Source of the DNA: a virus
Length of the DNA stretch: 61,359 bases
Direction: 5' to 3' (one strand)
Virus record (IMG/VR): IMGVR_UViG_3300044816_000008
Location: 1-61,359 of that record
Shown: piece after piece, positions 1 through 6,631 of the stretch
How positions within the stretch are numbered: position 1 is the stretch's first letter
Layout of the letters: each line of letters starts with the position of its first letter
Position numbers and translations under genes: made by a program
Notes under the pieces: generated by a model
Told to the model about the DNA's origin: nothing
Seen by the model: only the letters and a program-made list of their open reading frames with translations
The model's database searches: none

Positions 1-127
1 CATATAAGCCGCTGACCCCGTTTCCCACTGAATATTATTAATCGCTCCGGTGTAGCCACCAGTAGAGTAGTTCCTCATTGCCTGCTTACCAAAGGGCTTA
101 CCCAAAAGAAGAGGGTCACATACGCGG
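1..127. repeat. Terminal direct repeat, left copy
   Basis: Bases 1-127 are identical to 61233-61359. A perfect overlap of exactly 127 bases at the two ends is the usual mark of a circular assembly closed at a k-mer length of 127. It is more likely an assembly overlap than a biological terminal repeat. The repeat lies inside a coding region that stays open across the join, which supports circularity. Confidence 0.95.
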
Positions 128-555
128 CAAGGAAAATGGGTATCTGCTTTGGTGGGATGTCTTTGTGAATCCACAGCTAGAAACCTTGAGGTCAAGTAGT
201 AGACGGGAACCCCGTAGTTCTTCGCCGTCCCGATTTCAGCATCGAGTCCCTTAGATTTCCATTTTAGAGAGGGCTTAGGGATCACTGCTACTGTATCAGC
301 GTGGCGAACCTGCTCCAAATCCCACTTCATGGCAGCCTCTAGATCAAAGCCCGTCTCAGACATAGACTCCGATCCATCCCACCGGAAGGGGTTAAAACCG
401 CCCTCCATGTCGTGCTCAAGGGGGCTAACGACGTTATAACCGTACTTACGCAGGCGCGCAGCGTGCTTCTCGAACGCTTCAGCGTTGAAGTGCTTAATAC
501 CCGTCATGGGACCGGCTAAGTATACTACCGGGTCTGGATATACACGTGAATTCAT
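1..555 (-). CDS. DUF4406-like / dATP-dGTP pyrophosphohydrolase fusion, N-terminal part (gene split by window ends)
   Basis: Leftward reading from an ATG at 555-553, preceded by a strong Shine-Dalgarno sequence (AGGAGAGGAAG), is open to base 1 and continues in frame from the right end of the window (stop at 60753). The joined protein is 344 residues. Residues about 9-115 carry YLAGPMTG, a conserved NP at a strand end (here VVSPLE), a W-containing helix and SKGLDAEIGTAKNYGVPVYY. This is the pattern of DUF4406, a nucleoside 2-deoxyribosyltransferase-like fold. The C-terminal half, annotated at the right end, is a nucleotide pyrophosphohydrolase. The fusion suggests nucleotide-pool editing. The fold is recognised from motifs and the substrate is unknown. 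Confidence 0.85.
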   Translation of the reverse strand, partial: MNSRVYPDPVVYLAGPMTGIKHFNAEAFEKHAARLRKYGYNVVSPLEHDMEGGFNPFRWDGSESMSETGFDLEAAMKWDLEQVRHADTVAVIPKPSLKWKSKGLDAEIGTAKNYGVPVYYLTSRFLAVDSQRHPTKADTHFPCRVCDPLLLGKPFGKQAMRNYSTGGYTGAINNIQWETGSAAYM

Positions 556-580
556 AGGGCTTCCTCTCCTAGTACTAATA

Positions 581-609
581 ACGTTACAGGCTCAGGGGGC
601 TATTGTCAA
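581..609 (-). promoter_or_regulatory. Leftward sigma70-like promoter
   Basis: On the minus strand TTGACA (609-604) is followed after 17 bases by TAACGT (586-581). It lies 26 bases upstream of the start codon at 555 and would drive the leftward operon that crosses the genome join and runs to 57975. Confidence 0.6.
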
Positions 610-997
610 ATTCGGCGGTTTTACTAGGTTTGACGGTAGCCTTGCTGGGTTCTCGAGGGTATTGGGTAGGTATGACATTAACCTCAGCAGCTATTGGGGG
701 ATTTTAAAAATCTGGGAACTGATTTCGGCGCGAGAAGTAATGATACAGGCGATAGGGGAAAGGTAGGGGACTTTTTGTGCACATTTTGTCGCATACCTCC
801 AGCCCACCACACCAACGGGGGTAGACAGAACTTTCTGTTTTCTTTCCCCGCTCTCGTCAAGCTCTTGCCCTCGTGCCGCCGTCCTACGTACCACCACGCA
901 CCACGCACACGCGCGAGCAGTGCACTACCCCCTCTACCCCTGCATTGGGGGTACACACAGCCACGCACCACGCTGTATCACGCGTATACTGACGCAC
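610..997. other. Divergent intergenic region
   Basis: This stretch separates the leftward operon from the rightward arm. I see no ORF with a credible ribosome site. From about 880 the composition shifts to C-rich repeats of CACGCAC type, which continue into the next small gene. Rightward promoters probably lie here but no hexamer pair is convincing. Confidence 0.5.
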
Positions 998-1216
998 ATG
1001 AGCACATACACACGCACCACATACCCGCCGACCGACGCGCCCACATACGCGCCACGCGTGGAGCACCACGACGACGCGCGTAGTGCAGCCAGTGCCAGCA
1101 CATACGAGGCCATAGCCACTGAGCTAGAGGCCAGCGCGTACCAGTGGGCAGACGACACCACGCACACGCCCGACACATACGCCACCGAGGACTACCTCGA
1201 CGGCACCAAGCACTGA
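998..1216 (+). CDS. Small hypothetical protein, Thr/His/Tyr-rich N-terminus
   Basis: A 72-residue protein beginning MSTYTRTTYPPT. The reading is open further upstream, but the upstream part translates low-complexity sequence, so the ATG at 998 is preferred. No strong Shine-Dalgarno is visible. The C-terminal half is acidic and looks genuinely coding (ATELEASAYQWADD). Base composition is richer in C and G than the rest of the genome. Function unknown. Confidence 0.5.
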   Translation: MSTYTRTTYPPTDAPTYAPRVEHHDDARSAASASTYEAIATELEASAYQWADDTTHTPDTYATEDYLDGTKH

Positions 1217-1249
1217 CCACCCAATCACCACACCACGAAAGGCAACATC

Positions 1250-1495
1250 ATGACCACGTACACCATCACCGACATGACCACATCACGCACACTAGGCGAG
1301 GTCACAGCGACCACGGTTAGGGGTGCTCGTGTCAAGGCCGCGCGGGTCTTCAATACACGCTATGGGTGGGTTATGGCCTACCCCCAAACGGATGCAAGCG
1401 ACATCGAAGCATCACGCGCTGAGTCCGATTGGCTACCCTCAGGCAACGTGACTCTGTTGCCATCCGGTAACGTGACATGGATCGGGGGTGAATGA
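1250..1495 (+). CDS. Small hypothetical protein
   Basis: An 81-residue protein with an AAAGG site seven bases before the ATG. The N-terminal half has a beta-alpha feel (YTITDMTTSRTLGEVTAT, then ARVKAARVF), as in small actinophage proteins that act on the host early. The C-terminus holds a short duplication, LLPSGNVT after LPSGNVT. It shares the CACG-rich composition of the preceding gene. No family recognised. Confidence 0.6.
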   Translation: MTTYTITDMTTSRTLGEVTATTVRGARVKAARVFNTRYGWVMAYPQTDASDIEASRAESDWLPSGNVTLLPSGNVTWIGGE

Positions 1496-1496
1496 C

Positions 1497-1589
1497 ATGC
1501 GCGCAATCGTTGCAATCCGTGACCTAGCCATAGCAGTGCTAGCAGTGACCGCCACCATATGGCTTGCACTCGGAATCATCCCCCGATAA
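1497..1589 (+). CDS. 30-residue membrane peptide
   Basis: ATG at 1497 gives MRAIVAIRDLAIAVLAVTAT followed by IWLALGIIPR. It is a single hydrophobic helix with positive ends, so probably a one-pass membrane peptide. It starts two bases after the stop of the preceding gene and is followed at once by a terminator hairpin, so it closes the first small operon. Function unknown. Confidence 0.5.
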   Translation: MRAIVAIRDLAIAVLAVTATIWLALGIIPR

Positions 1590-1598
1590 CCGAAACCC

Positions 1599-1623
1599 GC
1601 CCCCTGTCGAACTGGCAGGGGGC
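1599..1623 (+). terminator. Terminator hairpin
   Basis: A perfect 8-bp stem, GCCCCCTG (1599-1606) with CAGGGGGC (1616-1623), has a 9-base loop and is followed by a weak ATTTCT tract. It lies ten bases after the stop of the membrane peptide. Confidence 0.65.
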
Positions 1624-1646
1624 ATTTCTATGTCCATCGACGCGCT

Positions 1647-1676
1647 ACGGGGTCGCCAGCGAGCTAACGGGGTCGC
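1647..1676. repeat. 10-bp direct repeat pair
   Basis: ACGGGGTCGC occurs at 1647-1656 and again at 1667-1676, so the two copies lie 20 bases (two helical turns) apart on the same face of the helix. A third partial copy (GGGTCGC) lies at 1819. Possible protein binding sites or iterons. Confidence 0.45.
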
Positions 1677-1855
1677 TTTGGTAGTGGGATGCCAACTAGG
1701 GGGTCCAACGCGTTAGACGGGCGCACAGAGCCGCAATGAGTAGAAACCGAATCCTACCCCCTTACTGGTGTCTTGTGCCCATTCGCAATCCATGGCAGTC
1801 TGGGACTTGTTCAACCGAGGGTCGCTCCGCTAGGGCCTCTCAACCGAACTGACTA

Positions 1856-1884
1856 TTGACATCACATCGATGTCATGCAATGAT
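1856..1884 (+). promoter_or_regulatory. Candidate promoter with operator-like inverted repeat
   Basis: TTGACA (1856-1861), 17 bases, then AATGAT (1879-1884). The spacer holds the inverted repeat TGACAT (1857-1862) and ATGTCA (1870-1875), which overlaps the -35 box. Any transcript would run through the gene-free region towards the gene at 2637. Confidence 0.45.
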
Positions 1885-2177
1885 TGGTTTTGTTCCACCC
1901 CGTAAGGCATTCGGGACTCGCATGAGTCGCCCTGTCGGTCGCTTTGGAACATGCTTGATCCGTTACGCGTTCCGGTACTACTCGATCCCGGCGCGTTGCA
2001 TTCCGGATATACCTTCGTGTGTGAGACGAGGCACACGTAACTAGCTAGGATTGTCAGAATTTCCTGCTAGGAGGGCAAAAGTTGGGCGTGCAGCAATGAG
2101 CGTCCACGACTAAGGCATAGGTTGCGATTGCTTCCCTAAGCTAGGAGACCGTCAAATTCTCCTCTTTTAGGTGGCAC

Positions 2178-2190
2178 GTAGTGACACTAC
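2178..2190. promoter_or_regulatory. 13-base palindrome
   Basis: GTAGTG-A-CACTAC is a perfect inverted repeat around one central base in the gene-free region. It is operator-like, but no promoter hexamers are clear beside it. Confidence 0.35.
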
Positions 2191-2503
2191 CCCCAAAGGA
2201 AATGAGACCGCTATTTTTGTCTCTAATCGAGAGTTAGTTGTAATAAGGCAATGGAATCTAACCGCGAGTAAGCGGGTCCCCTGCGCATTAGGATAACTAT
2301 GCATTCTCAACATTAGCGATAACTCTAAACTATTTCAACCATGAAAACTCTGTGCCAAAAGATAAAACTGGTAGCACATGACGCGATTATATTCTGATCT
2401 ATAGGACTGGACCCCACTCTTGACGGGGAGGTTCGCGCTTATTCACTTTGTAAGCGTCACGTAAAACTTAGCTAGTAATGGGCGAAATCTCTCTAAATAC
2501 ATG

Positions 2504-2562
2504 CGCGCTCACACAAGCGCGGGTCATATGTAATCGGGCAGAAACTATGCCCTCTTATGGGC
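2504..2562 (+). promoter_or_regulatory. Leader hairpins, possible alternative structures
   Basis: CGCGCT (2504) pairs with AGCGCG (2516). Next, GGGCA (2536-2540) can pair with TGCCC (2548-2552), while the same GCCC can pair instead with GGGC (2559-2562). The two pairings exclude each other, as in attenuators. The gene at 2637 starts 75 bases later. Confidence 0.35.
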
Positions 2563-2636
2563 GTGTTTATGTGAGTAGTAATGCTTCTAGCTTGGAATAT
2601 ATCTAGCAGTGTCACTACTCAAAGAAAGGGTGCATT

Positions 2637-2960
2637 ATGTACGGATCAACGCAACCCCGCGCACTCAAAGCGCGCCCCGTGGTCAACTACTCGACCGCGA
2701 ACAAGGCCACAAACAAGGGAGTATATTCGAATCTGGAATATGCTTTCCATGGTGCCTCAAAACGTGCCCGTAAGGATTCGAGTACAGATCACGTACTCTC
2801 CGGAGCGGATGAACTCATGCACCTTCTCGAAGGTCAGGAACTCATCGTGAAGCAAAACGTTATCGTTCGTGTTGCTTCCCTTGGATTCGTGCCACTCGTG
2901 CACGCCGTCCGTACCATCATCATTCAAGAATCGCAAAAGGCTGGATTCGGCCTCAAGTAA
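2637..2960 (+). CDS. Hypothetical protein, 107 aa
   Basis: The ATG is preceded by AAAGAAAGGG, a strong ribosome site. The protein is basic at the N-terminus, with an NYSTANKATNKG segment, then a helical and strand-rich C-terminal half ending VHAVRTIIIQESQKAGFGLK. It stands alone between the gene-free region and a strong terminator, so it is probably a single-gene unit made early and in quantity. No family recognised. Confidence 0.75.
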   Translation: MYGSTQPRALKARPVVNYSTANKATNKGVYSNLEYAFHGASKRARKDSSTDHVLSGADELMHLLEGQELIVKQNVIVRVASLGFVPLVHAVRTIIIQESQKAGFGLK

Positions 2961-2967
2961 CAAACTC

Positions 2968-3000
2968 CCCCGCTCTAGCTTTCATATAGCTAGGGCGGGG
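2968..3000 (+). terminator. Strong terminator hairpin
   Basis: A 13-bp stem (2968-2980 with 2988-3000, one G-T pair) has a 7-base loop and a GC-rich base. It follows the stop at 2960 closely. The T-tract is short (TT). Confidence 0.75.
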
Positions 3001-3042
3001 TTCCAACGCGCCATAAAATAATCCATCGATCAAGGGATAACC

Positions 3043-3159
3043 ATGTTCACTGTCATTACGTCGCACCGCGTTCTCCGCGTCAAGGCCAAATCGATCCAGC
3101 AACTCACGCAAGCGTTGCACGCTGCCAACATCGACTACCTCGCAATTGAAGAGGACTAA
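3043..3159 (+). CDS. 38-residue hypothetical protein
   Basis: MFTVITSHRVLRVKAKSIQQ continues to an acidic end (YLAIEED). The ATG has an AAGGGATAACC ribosome site. A strand, a basic helix and a terminal strand are suggested. A terminator follows nine bases after the stop, so this is a monocistronic small gene. Function unknown. Confidence 0.6.
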   Translation: MFTVITSHRVLRVKAKSIQQLTQALHAANIDYLAIEED

Positions 3160-3167
3160 TTAGCGAG

Positions 3168-3195
3168 CCCTGAAATTACGTCTGTAATTTTAGGG
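3168..3195 (+). terminator. Terminator hairpin
   Basis: CCCTGAAATTAC (3168-3179) pairs with GTAATTTTAGGG (3184-3195) with one G-T pair around a 4-base loop, followed by GTTTC. Confidence 0.65.
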
Positions 3196-3231
3196 GTTTC
3201 AATTTGGACACTAATTCACAGGAGGACTAAA

Positions 3232-3441
3232 ATGTCCCTAGCAACGAAAACCCGTAAGCCTGTCATTCAGACTAAGCGTGCCCTCAACAAGTATGCTCCC
3301 TATTGGGAGGACGATACGACCATGAATCCTACTCTGGTCAAGTTCGTCAGTGCTAAGGGTGACTGGATCGAAATCATCCTGCCCGATGGCACCCACAAGC
3401 AAGTGCACTGCCACACGCTCGGTATCTTTCGGACTTCGTAA
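3232..3441 (+). CDS. Hypothetical protein, 69 aa
   Basis: Strong ribosome site AGGAGG nine bases before the ATG. It has a basic N-terminus, then a strand-turn-strand segment (DWIEIILPDGTHKQVHCH). This is the first gene of a long run of overlapping small genes; its stop overlaps the next ATG by one base, which suggests coupled translation. No family recognised. Confidence 0.7.
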   Translation: MSLATKTRKPVIQTKRALNKYAPYWEDDTTMNPTLVKFVSAKGDWIEIILPDGTHKQVHCHTLGIFRTS

Positions 3442-3596
3442 TGTTCGTCGTCAAGTCTAAGGAAATGGAAAACCATATCCTTTACATGGCGTCCGAGGCT
3501 ACTTGTAACGAATTAGCGGATGAGTACAATACCATCTACCAAACAGACGCATATTATGTAGAACCCTACGATGAGGAAAGGTCGTGGTTTAAGTGA
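3441..3596 (+). CDS. Hypothetical protein, 51 aa
   Basis: Starts at the TAATG junction with the previous gene. The protein MFVVKSKEMENHILYMASEA continues with a Tyr-rich acidic end (DEERSWFK). It is helical and unrecognised. Its stop overlaps the GTG start of the next gene. Confidence 0.6.
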   Translation: MFVVKSKEMENHILYMASEATCNELADEYNTIYQTDAYYVEPYDEERSWFK

Positions 3597-3733
3597 AAAC
3601 TCCCTATTGGCGTGGCTGGGATGATTACTACACCGACGAGTTTTATAACCCCTACGACCTCGCCTCGGAATCCTACGTAGCCTATATCGCGGGGTGGTAC
3701 GATGCGCAAGCGGCAGACCTCTCCGTCAGCTAG
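3593..3733 (+). CDS. Hypothetical protein, 46 aa, Tyr/Trp-rich
   Basis: GTG start overlapping the previous stop. The sequence is rich in Tyr, Trp and Asp (TPYWRGWDDYYTDEFYNPYD) and ends with an AYIAGWYDAQ helix, like other very small actinophage proteins with a GxYDG-type helix. It overlaps the next gene by 32 bases, so one of the two starts may be further downstream. Confidence 0.5.
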   Translation: MKTPYWRGWDDYYTDEFYNPYDLASESYVAYIAGWYDAQAADLSVS

Positions 3734-3917
3734 TACGCCGCTGACTCAGTACCGCTCCGATACGATCTATGAGGACCAGTCTGGGTACTTTGTCGTCATA
3801 AAGGGAGAGCGGCTATGGTTTGATTCAATCTCTCTCGCTCAAGGTTCAAAGAAATACAAAAGGCTATTCGTCCTCTATAGCAACACACGACAGAACGGAC
3901 AGGAGTACCAATTATGA
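3702..3917 (+). CDS. Hypothetical protein, 71 aa
   Basis: MRKRQTSPSAS at the start is basic; the middle has a two-strand unit (SGYFVVIKGERLWFD). The stop overlaps the next ATG as ATGA. Function unknown. Confidence 0.55.
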   Translation: MRKRQTSPSASTPLTQYRSDTIYEDQSGYFVVIKGERLWFDSISLAQGSKKYKRLFVLYSNTRQNGQEYQL

Positions 3918-4378
3918 CGTTGCAACGTTATTGCATCCTTTGCAATTCACGTCATAACAGTATCATCTGTCCACCGGAAGAAGGACCAACTGTGACCAAA
4001 TACAAAGAGGGTGACATTCTCAAGCTCACTTCCAAAAAGGAGCCTACGAGTGTTGTCTACATGACGCTCCAGTTTGGGGTTGACCCGTCTCAATCGAACG
4101 CATGGTTCAAGGGAAAAATTGGCAGCGAAGACAGCGCTTTCCGTTCAAAGGAATTCGATGCGGAAATCTACATTCCACCACTGCCCTACAGACTTGGACA
4201 GATCGTCGTAACGCATCACGTTGTCAACCGACCACCGACAATTTTCGTTGCTGTTGAAGGTGGATACCGACGTATCGTAAATGAACCCAGTGAAGGTGGT
4301 TGGTTCAGCAGAGGCGAAGTTCAAGCATATGCCAAATCACAAGGCTACGAAATCCTATTTGAAGGGATTGATGGGTGA
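3914..4378 (+). CDS. Hypothetical protein with N-terminal zinc-knuckle-like cysteines, 154 aa
   Basis: Residues 7-19 contain CILCNSRHNSIIC, with spacing fit for a small metal site. A second possible start at residue 27 (TVTKYKEGDILKL) begins a beta-rich body that looks like an SH3-type barrel. The C-terminal part ends with a helix (RGEVQAYAKSQGYEI). It is translationally coupled to the gene before (ATGA). No family recognised. Confidence 0.6.
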   Translation: MTLQRYCILCNSRHNSIICPPEEGPTVTKYKEGDILKLTSKKEPTSVVYMTLQFGVDPSQSNAWFKGKIGSEDSAFRSKEFDAEIYIPPLPYRLGQIVVTHHVVNRPPTIFVAVEGGYRRIVNEPSEGGWFSRGEVQAYAKSQGYEILFEGIDG

Positions 4379-4709
4379 AATGTTCATCGACTACGCAAAG
4401 ATCAACAGGCGTGACGGCACGAGCTATGATACCGCCGCTGAGCCTGAAACGATTCTGATTCGAAACGGATCGTGGAAACCTGCTAACGTCATTTCATTCT
4501 CCGAACAGGGTGGAATTGACTTCGGCTACGGCTGGGGTGAGGAAAAGGCTCATATCAACGGGTGGATACTCAATCCCGACGAGGACCCACTCAAGTGCCC
4601 TGTCCTCCATACAGCACGAGGCTGGGTCATGCTCGATGATGAGTACCACATCACAGCAGCTTCACCGACACTCGTGCTGGATTGGTTGGAGTCTCATGCC
4701 CTTCTTTGA
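4371..4709 (+). CDS. Hypothetical protein, 112 aa
   Basis: The ATG at 4371 has GAAGGG upstream and overlaps the previous gene by 8 bases; the ATG at 4380 is an alternative. The protein is acidic and beta-rich, with repeated Trp (RNGSWKPANVISF, DFGYGWGEE, HINGWILNPDEDP) and a C-terminal helix. Function unknown. Confidence 0.6.
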   Translation: MGEMFIDYAKINRRDGTSYDTAAEPETILIRNGSWKPANVISFSEQGGIDFGYGWGEEKAHINGWILNPDEDPLKCPVLHTARGWVMLDDEYHITAASPTLVLDWLESHALL

Positions 4710-4989
4710 AGTACCACCGCCCGAACTCCCCAAAACTGCTCAAATCTACGTCGAGCAATCCGATGGTTCAATCCGTCTCGTTCAATCCGAGCTCCCGGTC
4801 AATAATTCCCCTGAGGAAGCTAACCTACGCTTTCAGCAATTAAAGGCCGCAGTTGACTCGTGGTACGCCGATAAGCGTAACTCTCAGGATCGTCTGATCA
4901 AACGTATCTGGTCCTACTACGACGGTAAGCCGATGTACTCCCGTAAACTCAATTGGGACTCCAAGGGGTCCTACTACTCAGGAAGCTAG
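4696..4989 (+). CDS. Hypothetical protein, 97 aa
   Basis: ATG at 4696 with GGAG upstream; the longer open reading frame upstream is a shadow of the previous gene. A proline-rich N-terminus (MPFFEVPPPELPK) is followed by a helical middle (NLRFQQLKAAVDSWYADK) and a Tyr-rich C-terminus. Function unknown. Confidence 0.6.
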   Translation: MPFFEVPPPELPKTAQIYVEQSDGSIRLVQSELPVNNSPEEANLRFQQLKAAVDSWYADKRNSQDRLIKRIWSYYDGKPMYSRKLNWDSKGSYYSGS

Positions 4990-4990
4990 C

Positions 4991-5323
4991 ATGGTCGACG
5001 GCACCTACTACATCAACCCGCTCACCGATGAGATCATCAACTACGGCGAGAAGTGGCAATACGGTTACTTCGTCGGCACGCAGACGGCATTCTCTGTTGG
5101 ACCCGAGTGGGAATACGACCTAGAGGATAATGTCCGTGATACTTCCTACGCCACGGGTTCAGCAATGGTCGGCGTGTGGACTTCCGACACGGGTACTACG
5201 TACTTCGATGCCGTTCAGCATGTCTCCGACCGCAACTCGGCTAAAGAGCTAGCGATTAAGTACAACCAAGAATACGTCTTCGATGCTTTCCTCCAAAAAT
5301 CAGTAAAGGTAGATGAACTATGA
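4991..5323 (+). CDS. Hypothetical protein, 110 aa
   Basis: Good AGGAAG ribosome site. Acidic and Tyr-rich, probably all-beta in the first 80 residues (GTYYINPLTDEIINYGEKWQ), ending with a helix (KELAIKYNQEYVFDAFLQ). Its stop overlaps the next ATG. Function unknown. Confidence 0.65.
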   Translation: MVDGTYYINPLTDEIINYGEKWQYGYFVGTQTAFSVGPEWEYDLEDNVRDTSYATGSAMVGVWTSDTGTTYFDAVQHVSDRNSAKELAIKYNQEYVFDAFLQKSVKVDEL

Positions 5324-5730
5324 TCACATACGAGCAGGCTCTCGGCACGCTGCAAGAACTCGTTGCCGAAAAAGGCGAGGACTTTGTCTATCGTTCCGCT
5401 GACGGCGCGTGTACCTACTCAACCGTCGAGGGTGAATCCTCTTGTGGAGTGGGTTATGTTATCGAAAAGCTGGACCGTCCCGTCTTCGACATGATTCGAG
5501 TCGCAGAGTGGGGCGAAGCTCCTTATCTTGAACACATTCCACATCAGTTCCCCGTGAGTGAAATCGAAGAGTACATTTCGTGGACAGACGAAGATGGTTC
5601 GCTCTACGACGACAAAGCCGCACATCTGTTGGCAGCATTCCAATCGCATCAGGACGTAAAGACACCCTATGGTCAAGCTCTCGAAGATGCTATCTCCGAC
5701 GTTTACAATGGAGACTCTCCTGATGTTTGA
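5320..5730 (+). CDS. Hypothetical protein, 136 aa, paralogue of the gene at 6731
   Basis: ATGA overlap with the previous gene. The core pattern is a helix (EQALGTLQELVAEKG), then Y-x-Cys-Y and a conserved serine-cysteine-glycine turn (GESSCGVGYVIEKL). The same order is seen in the protein at 6731 (EQEGYEHTAECTY, then SEPLCIASVALYPVL), so they look like diverged copies. Actinophages often carry this family, of unknown function. Confidence 0.7.
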   Translation: MITYEQALGTLQELVAEKGEDFVYRSADGACTYSTVEGESSCGVGYVIEKLDRPVFDMIRVAEWGEAPYLEHIPHQFPVSEIEEYISWTDEDGSLYDDKAAHLLAAFQSHQDVKTPYGQALEDAISDVYNGDSPDV

Positions 5731-5854
5731 CCAAGGCTTTGAAGATGGTTACTACGGACTTGCAAACAAGTATCCGGACGACTTCAACTACGAGTCTGGA
5801 TACCGTCAAGGTTGGTTCCAATGGCTAAAGGAAAACGAACCCTACGAGCTCTAG
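5723..5854 (+). CDS. Small hypothetical protein, 43 aa
   Basis: ATG at 5723 with GGAG ten bases upstream, overlapping the stop of the previous gene. MFDQGFEDGYYGLANKYPDD ends with GYRQGWFQWLKE. The G-x-x-D-G-Y ... Y-R-x-G-W pattern is typical of tiny helical phage proteins, but I cannot name one. It is the last gene before the AT-rich island. Confidence 0.6.
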   Translation: MFDQGFEDGYYGLANKYPDDFNYESGYRQGWFQWLKENEPYEL

Positions 5855-5861
5855 TCTATTA

Positions 5862-5897
5862 CTAGTCTATTACTACTGAAAACGAGTAATAAACTAG
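5862..5897 (+). terminator. Hairpin after the first small-gene operon
   Basis: CTAGTCTATTACT (5862-5874) pairs with AGTAATAAACTAG (5885-5897) with one mismatch. The left arm is directly repeated (also at 5851-5863), so two competing hairpins can form. No T-tract; it may be a terminator or an RNA end-protecting stem. Confidence 0.45.
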
Positions 5898-5926
5898 CTC
5901 ACCAAAATATCGATAGCCGCTACGTT

Positions 5927-5986
5927 CTCTCTATACGTATATTATTCTATATAGTAATATATATATATAGTGTATATATAAGAGAG
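5927..5986. other. AT-rich island with inverted ends, candidate origin
   Basis: About 45 bases of almost pure TA steps are bounded by CTCTCT (5927) and AGAGAG (5981) inverted arms; ATCGAT copies lie on both sides (5909 and 5994). The whole 5855-6191 gap holds no gene. Easily melted DNA with flanking inverted repeats fits a DNA unwinding element. No initiator gene is recognised beside it. Confidence 0.4.
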
Positions 5987-6094
5987 TGTTAGGATATCGA
6001 TTTTCTCTACCCCCCTCTTTCCCAGTCATAGCCTCAATTTGCAAAACCGCTAAAACTCCTGTATAGTCAAACCTAGTTATAGACTAGCGTTTTT

Positions 6095-6148
6095 ACTGGG
6101 TAGCACCACCATATATTCTTACAAGGAACCCTAGTGGGTTTACCCAGT
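6095..6148 (+). promoter_or_regulatory. Nested inverted repeats in leader of gene at 6192
   Basis: ACTGGGTA (6095-6102) is the exact inverse of TACCCAGT (6141-6148). Inside lies AACCC-TAGT-GGGTT (6127-6140). The outer arm is followed by GTTTTG. This could be a structured leader or terminator in the 337-base gap before the next gene. Confidence 0.4.
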
Positions 6149-6191
6149 GTTTTGCCTAGTCTATCTCCAGTTCTGACATGATAGGGAAAAT

Positions 6192-6416
6192 ATGGACTTT
6201 GAACACGGCACACTTTCGGGCTACAATAATCACCGTTGCAGGTGTGAATTATGCACTCGTGCTAAGAACAATTGGTCGCTCTGGAATCGCATGGATTTGA
6301 AAGCGACGGAGCTCACCATTTACCAACACGGTACCCCCAATTCCTACTATAACTACAAGTGCCGTTGTCGCTTCTGTAAGGACGCTGCCAAAGCCTATCG
6401 AAAGAGGAAGAAATGA
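6192..6416 (+). CDS. Tandem CRC-type mini zinc-finger protein
   Basis: A 74-residue protein made of two copies of one unit: HGTLSGYNNHRCRCELC and HGTPNSYYNYKCRCRFC, about 40 residues apart. Each has H-G-T, an aromatic, then C-x-C-x-x-C, enough for a small metal site, followed by a basic helix. Actinophage and actinobacterial small proteins often carry one such unit. Nucleic-acid binding is likely but not shown. It has a short A/G-rich ribosome site and its stop overlaps the next ATG. Confidence 0.7.
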   Translation: MDFEHGTLSGYNNHRCRCELCTRAKNNWSLWNRMDLKATELTIYQHGTPNSYYNYKCRCRFCKDAAKAYRKRKK

Positions 6417-6622
6417 ACTGGCCCTTGATCCTGACCTTTTGGTCCTTTGTATTCGTCGTTGCTGCCCTCGTTGGTTGGACTTGGCTCATCATTCTTTTGC
6501 TCGATGCAAACGGTTACGGCAACTATCGCAAAGAGGGCTGGCGCAAGGTTGGCGTAGCAGCGTGGTACGTCATTTCAATCGGCGCATTAACGCTACTACT
6601 CGGACTCGTTCCTCAACATTAA
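6413..6622 (+). CDS. Two-helix membrane protein, 69 aa
   Basis: Residues about 5-30 and 46-66 are strongly hydrophobic, joined by a basic loop (NYRKEGWRKVG). ATGA coupling to the zinc-finger gene. It could be an inner-membrane protein acting on the host. No family recognised. Confidence 0.7.
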   Translation: MNWPLILTFWSFVFVVAALVGWTWLIILLLDANGYGNYRKEGWRKVGVAAWYVISIGALTLLLGLVPQH

Positions 6623-6631
6623 GGAAGTAAC

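Larger units (their letters stand above)
1624..2636. other. 1-kb gene-free region with signals
   Basis: About 1,010 bases without a credible gene; every ORF here lacks a ribosome site and reads as random sequence. It holds a 10-bp direct repeat (1647, 1667), an 8-base direct repeat TCAACCGA (1811, 1840), a TTGACA promoter overlapping an inverted repeat (1856), a 13-base palindrome (2178) and a group of hairpins before the next gene (2504-2562). It could be a control region, an origin or an untranslated RNA. Confidence 0.6.

Noticed and set aside
694-1083. Plus-strand 129-codon ORF and several minus-strand ORFs near 0.7-1.2 kb
   Set aside because: They translate C-rich low-complexity sequence; the frame of the 998 gene has the more protein-like end and context.
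1830-2044. Overlapping ORFs on both strands in the gene-free region
   Set aside because: No ribosome site, no protein-like pattern, and overlap on opposite strands.
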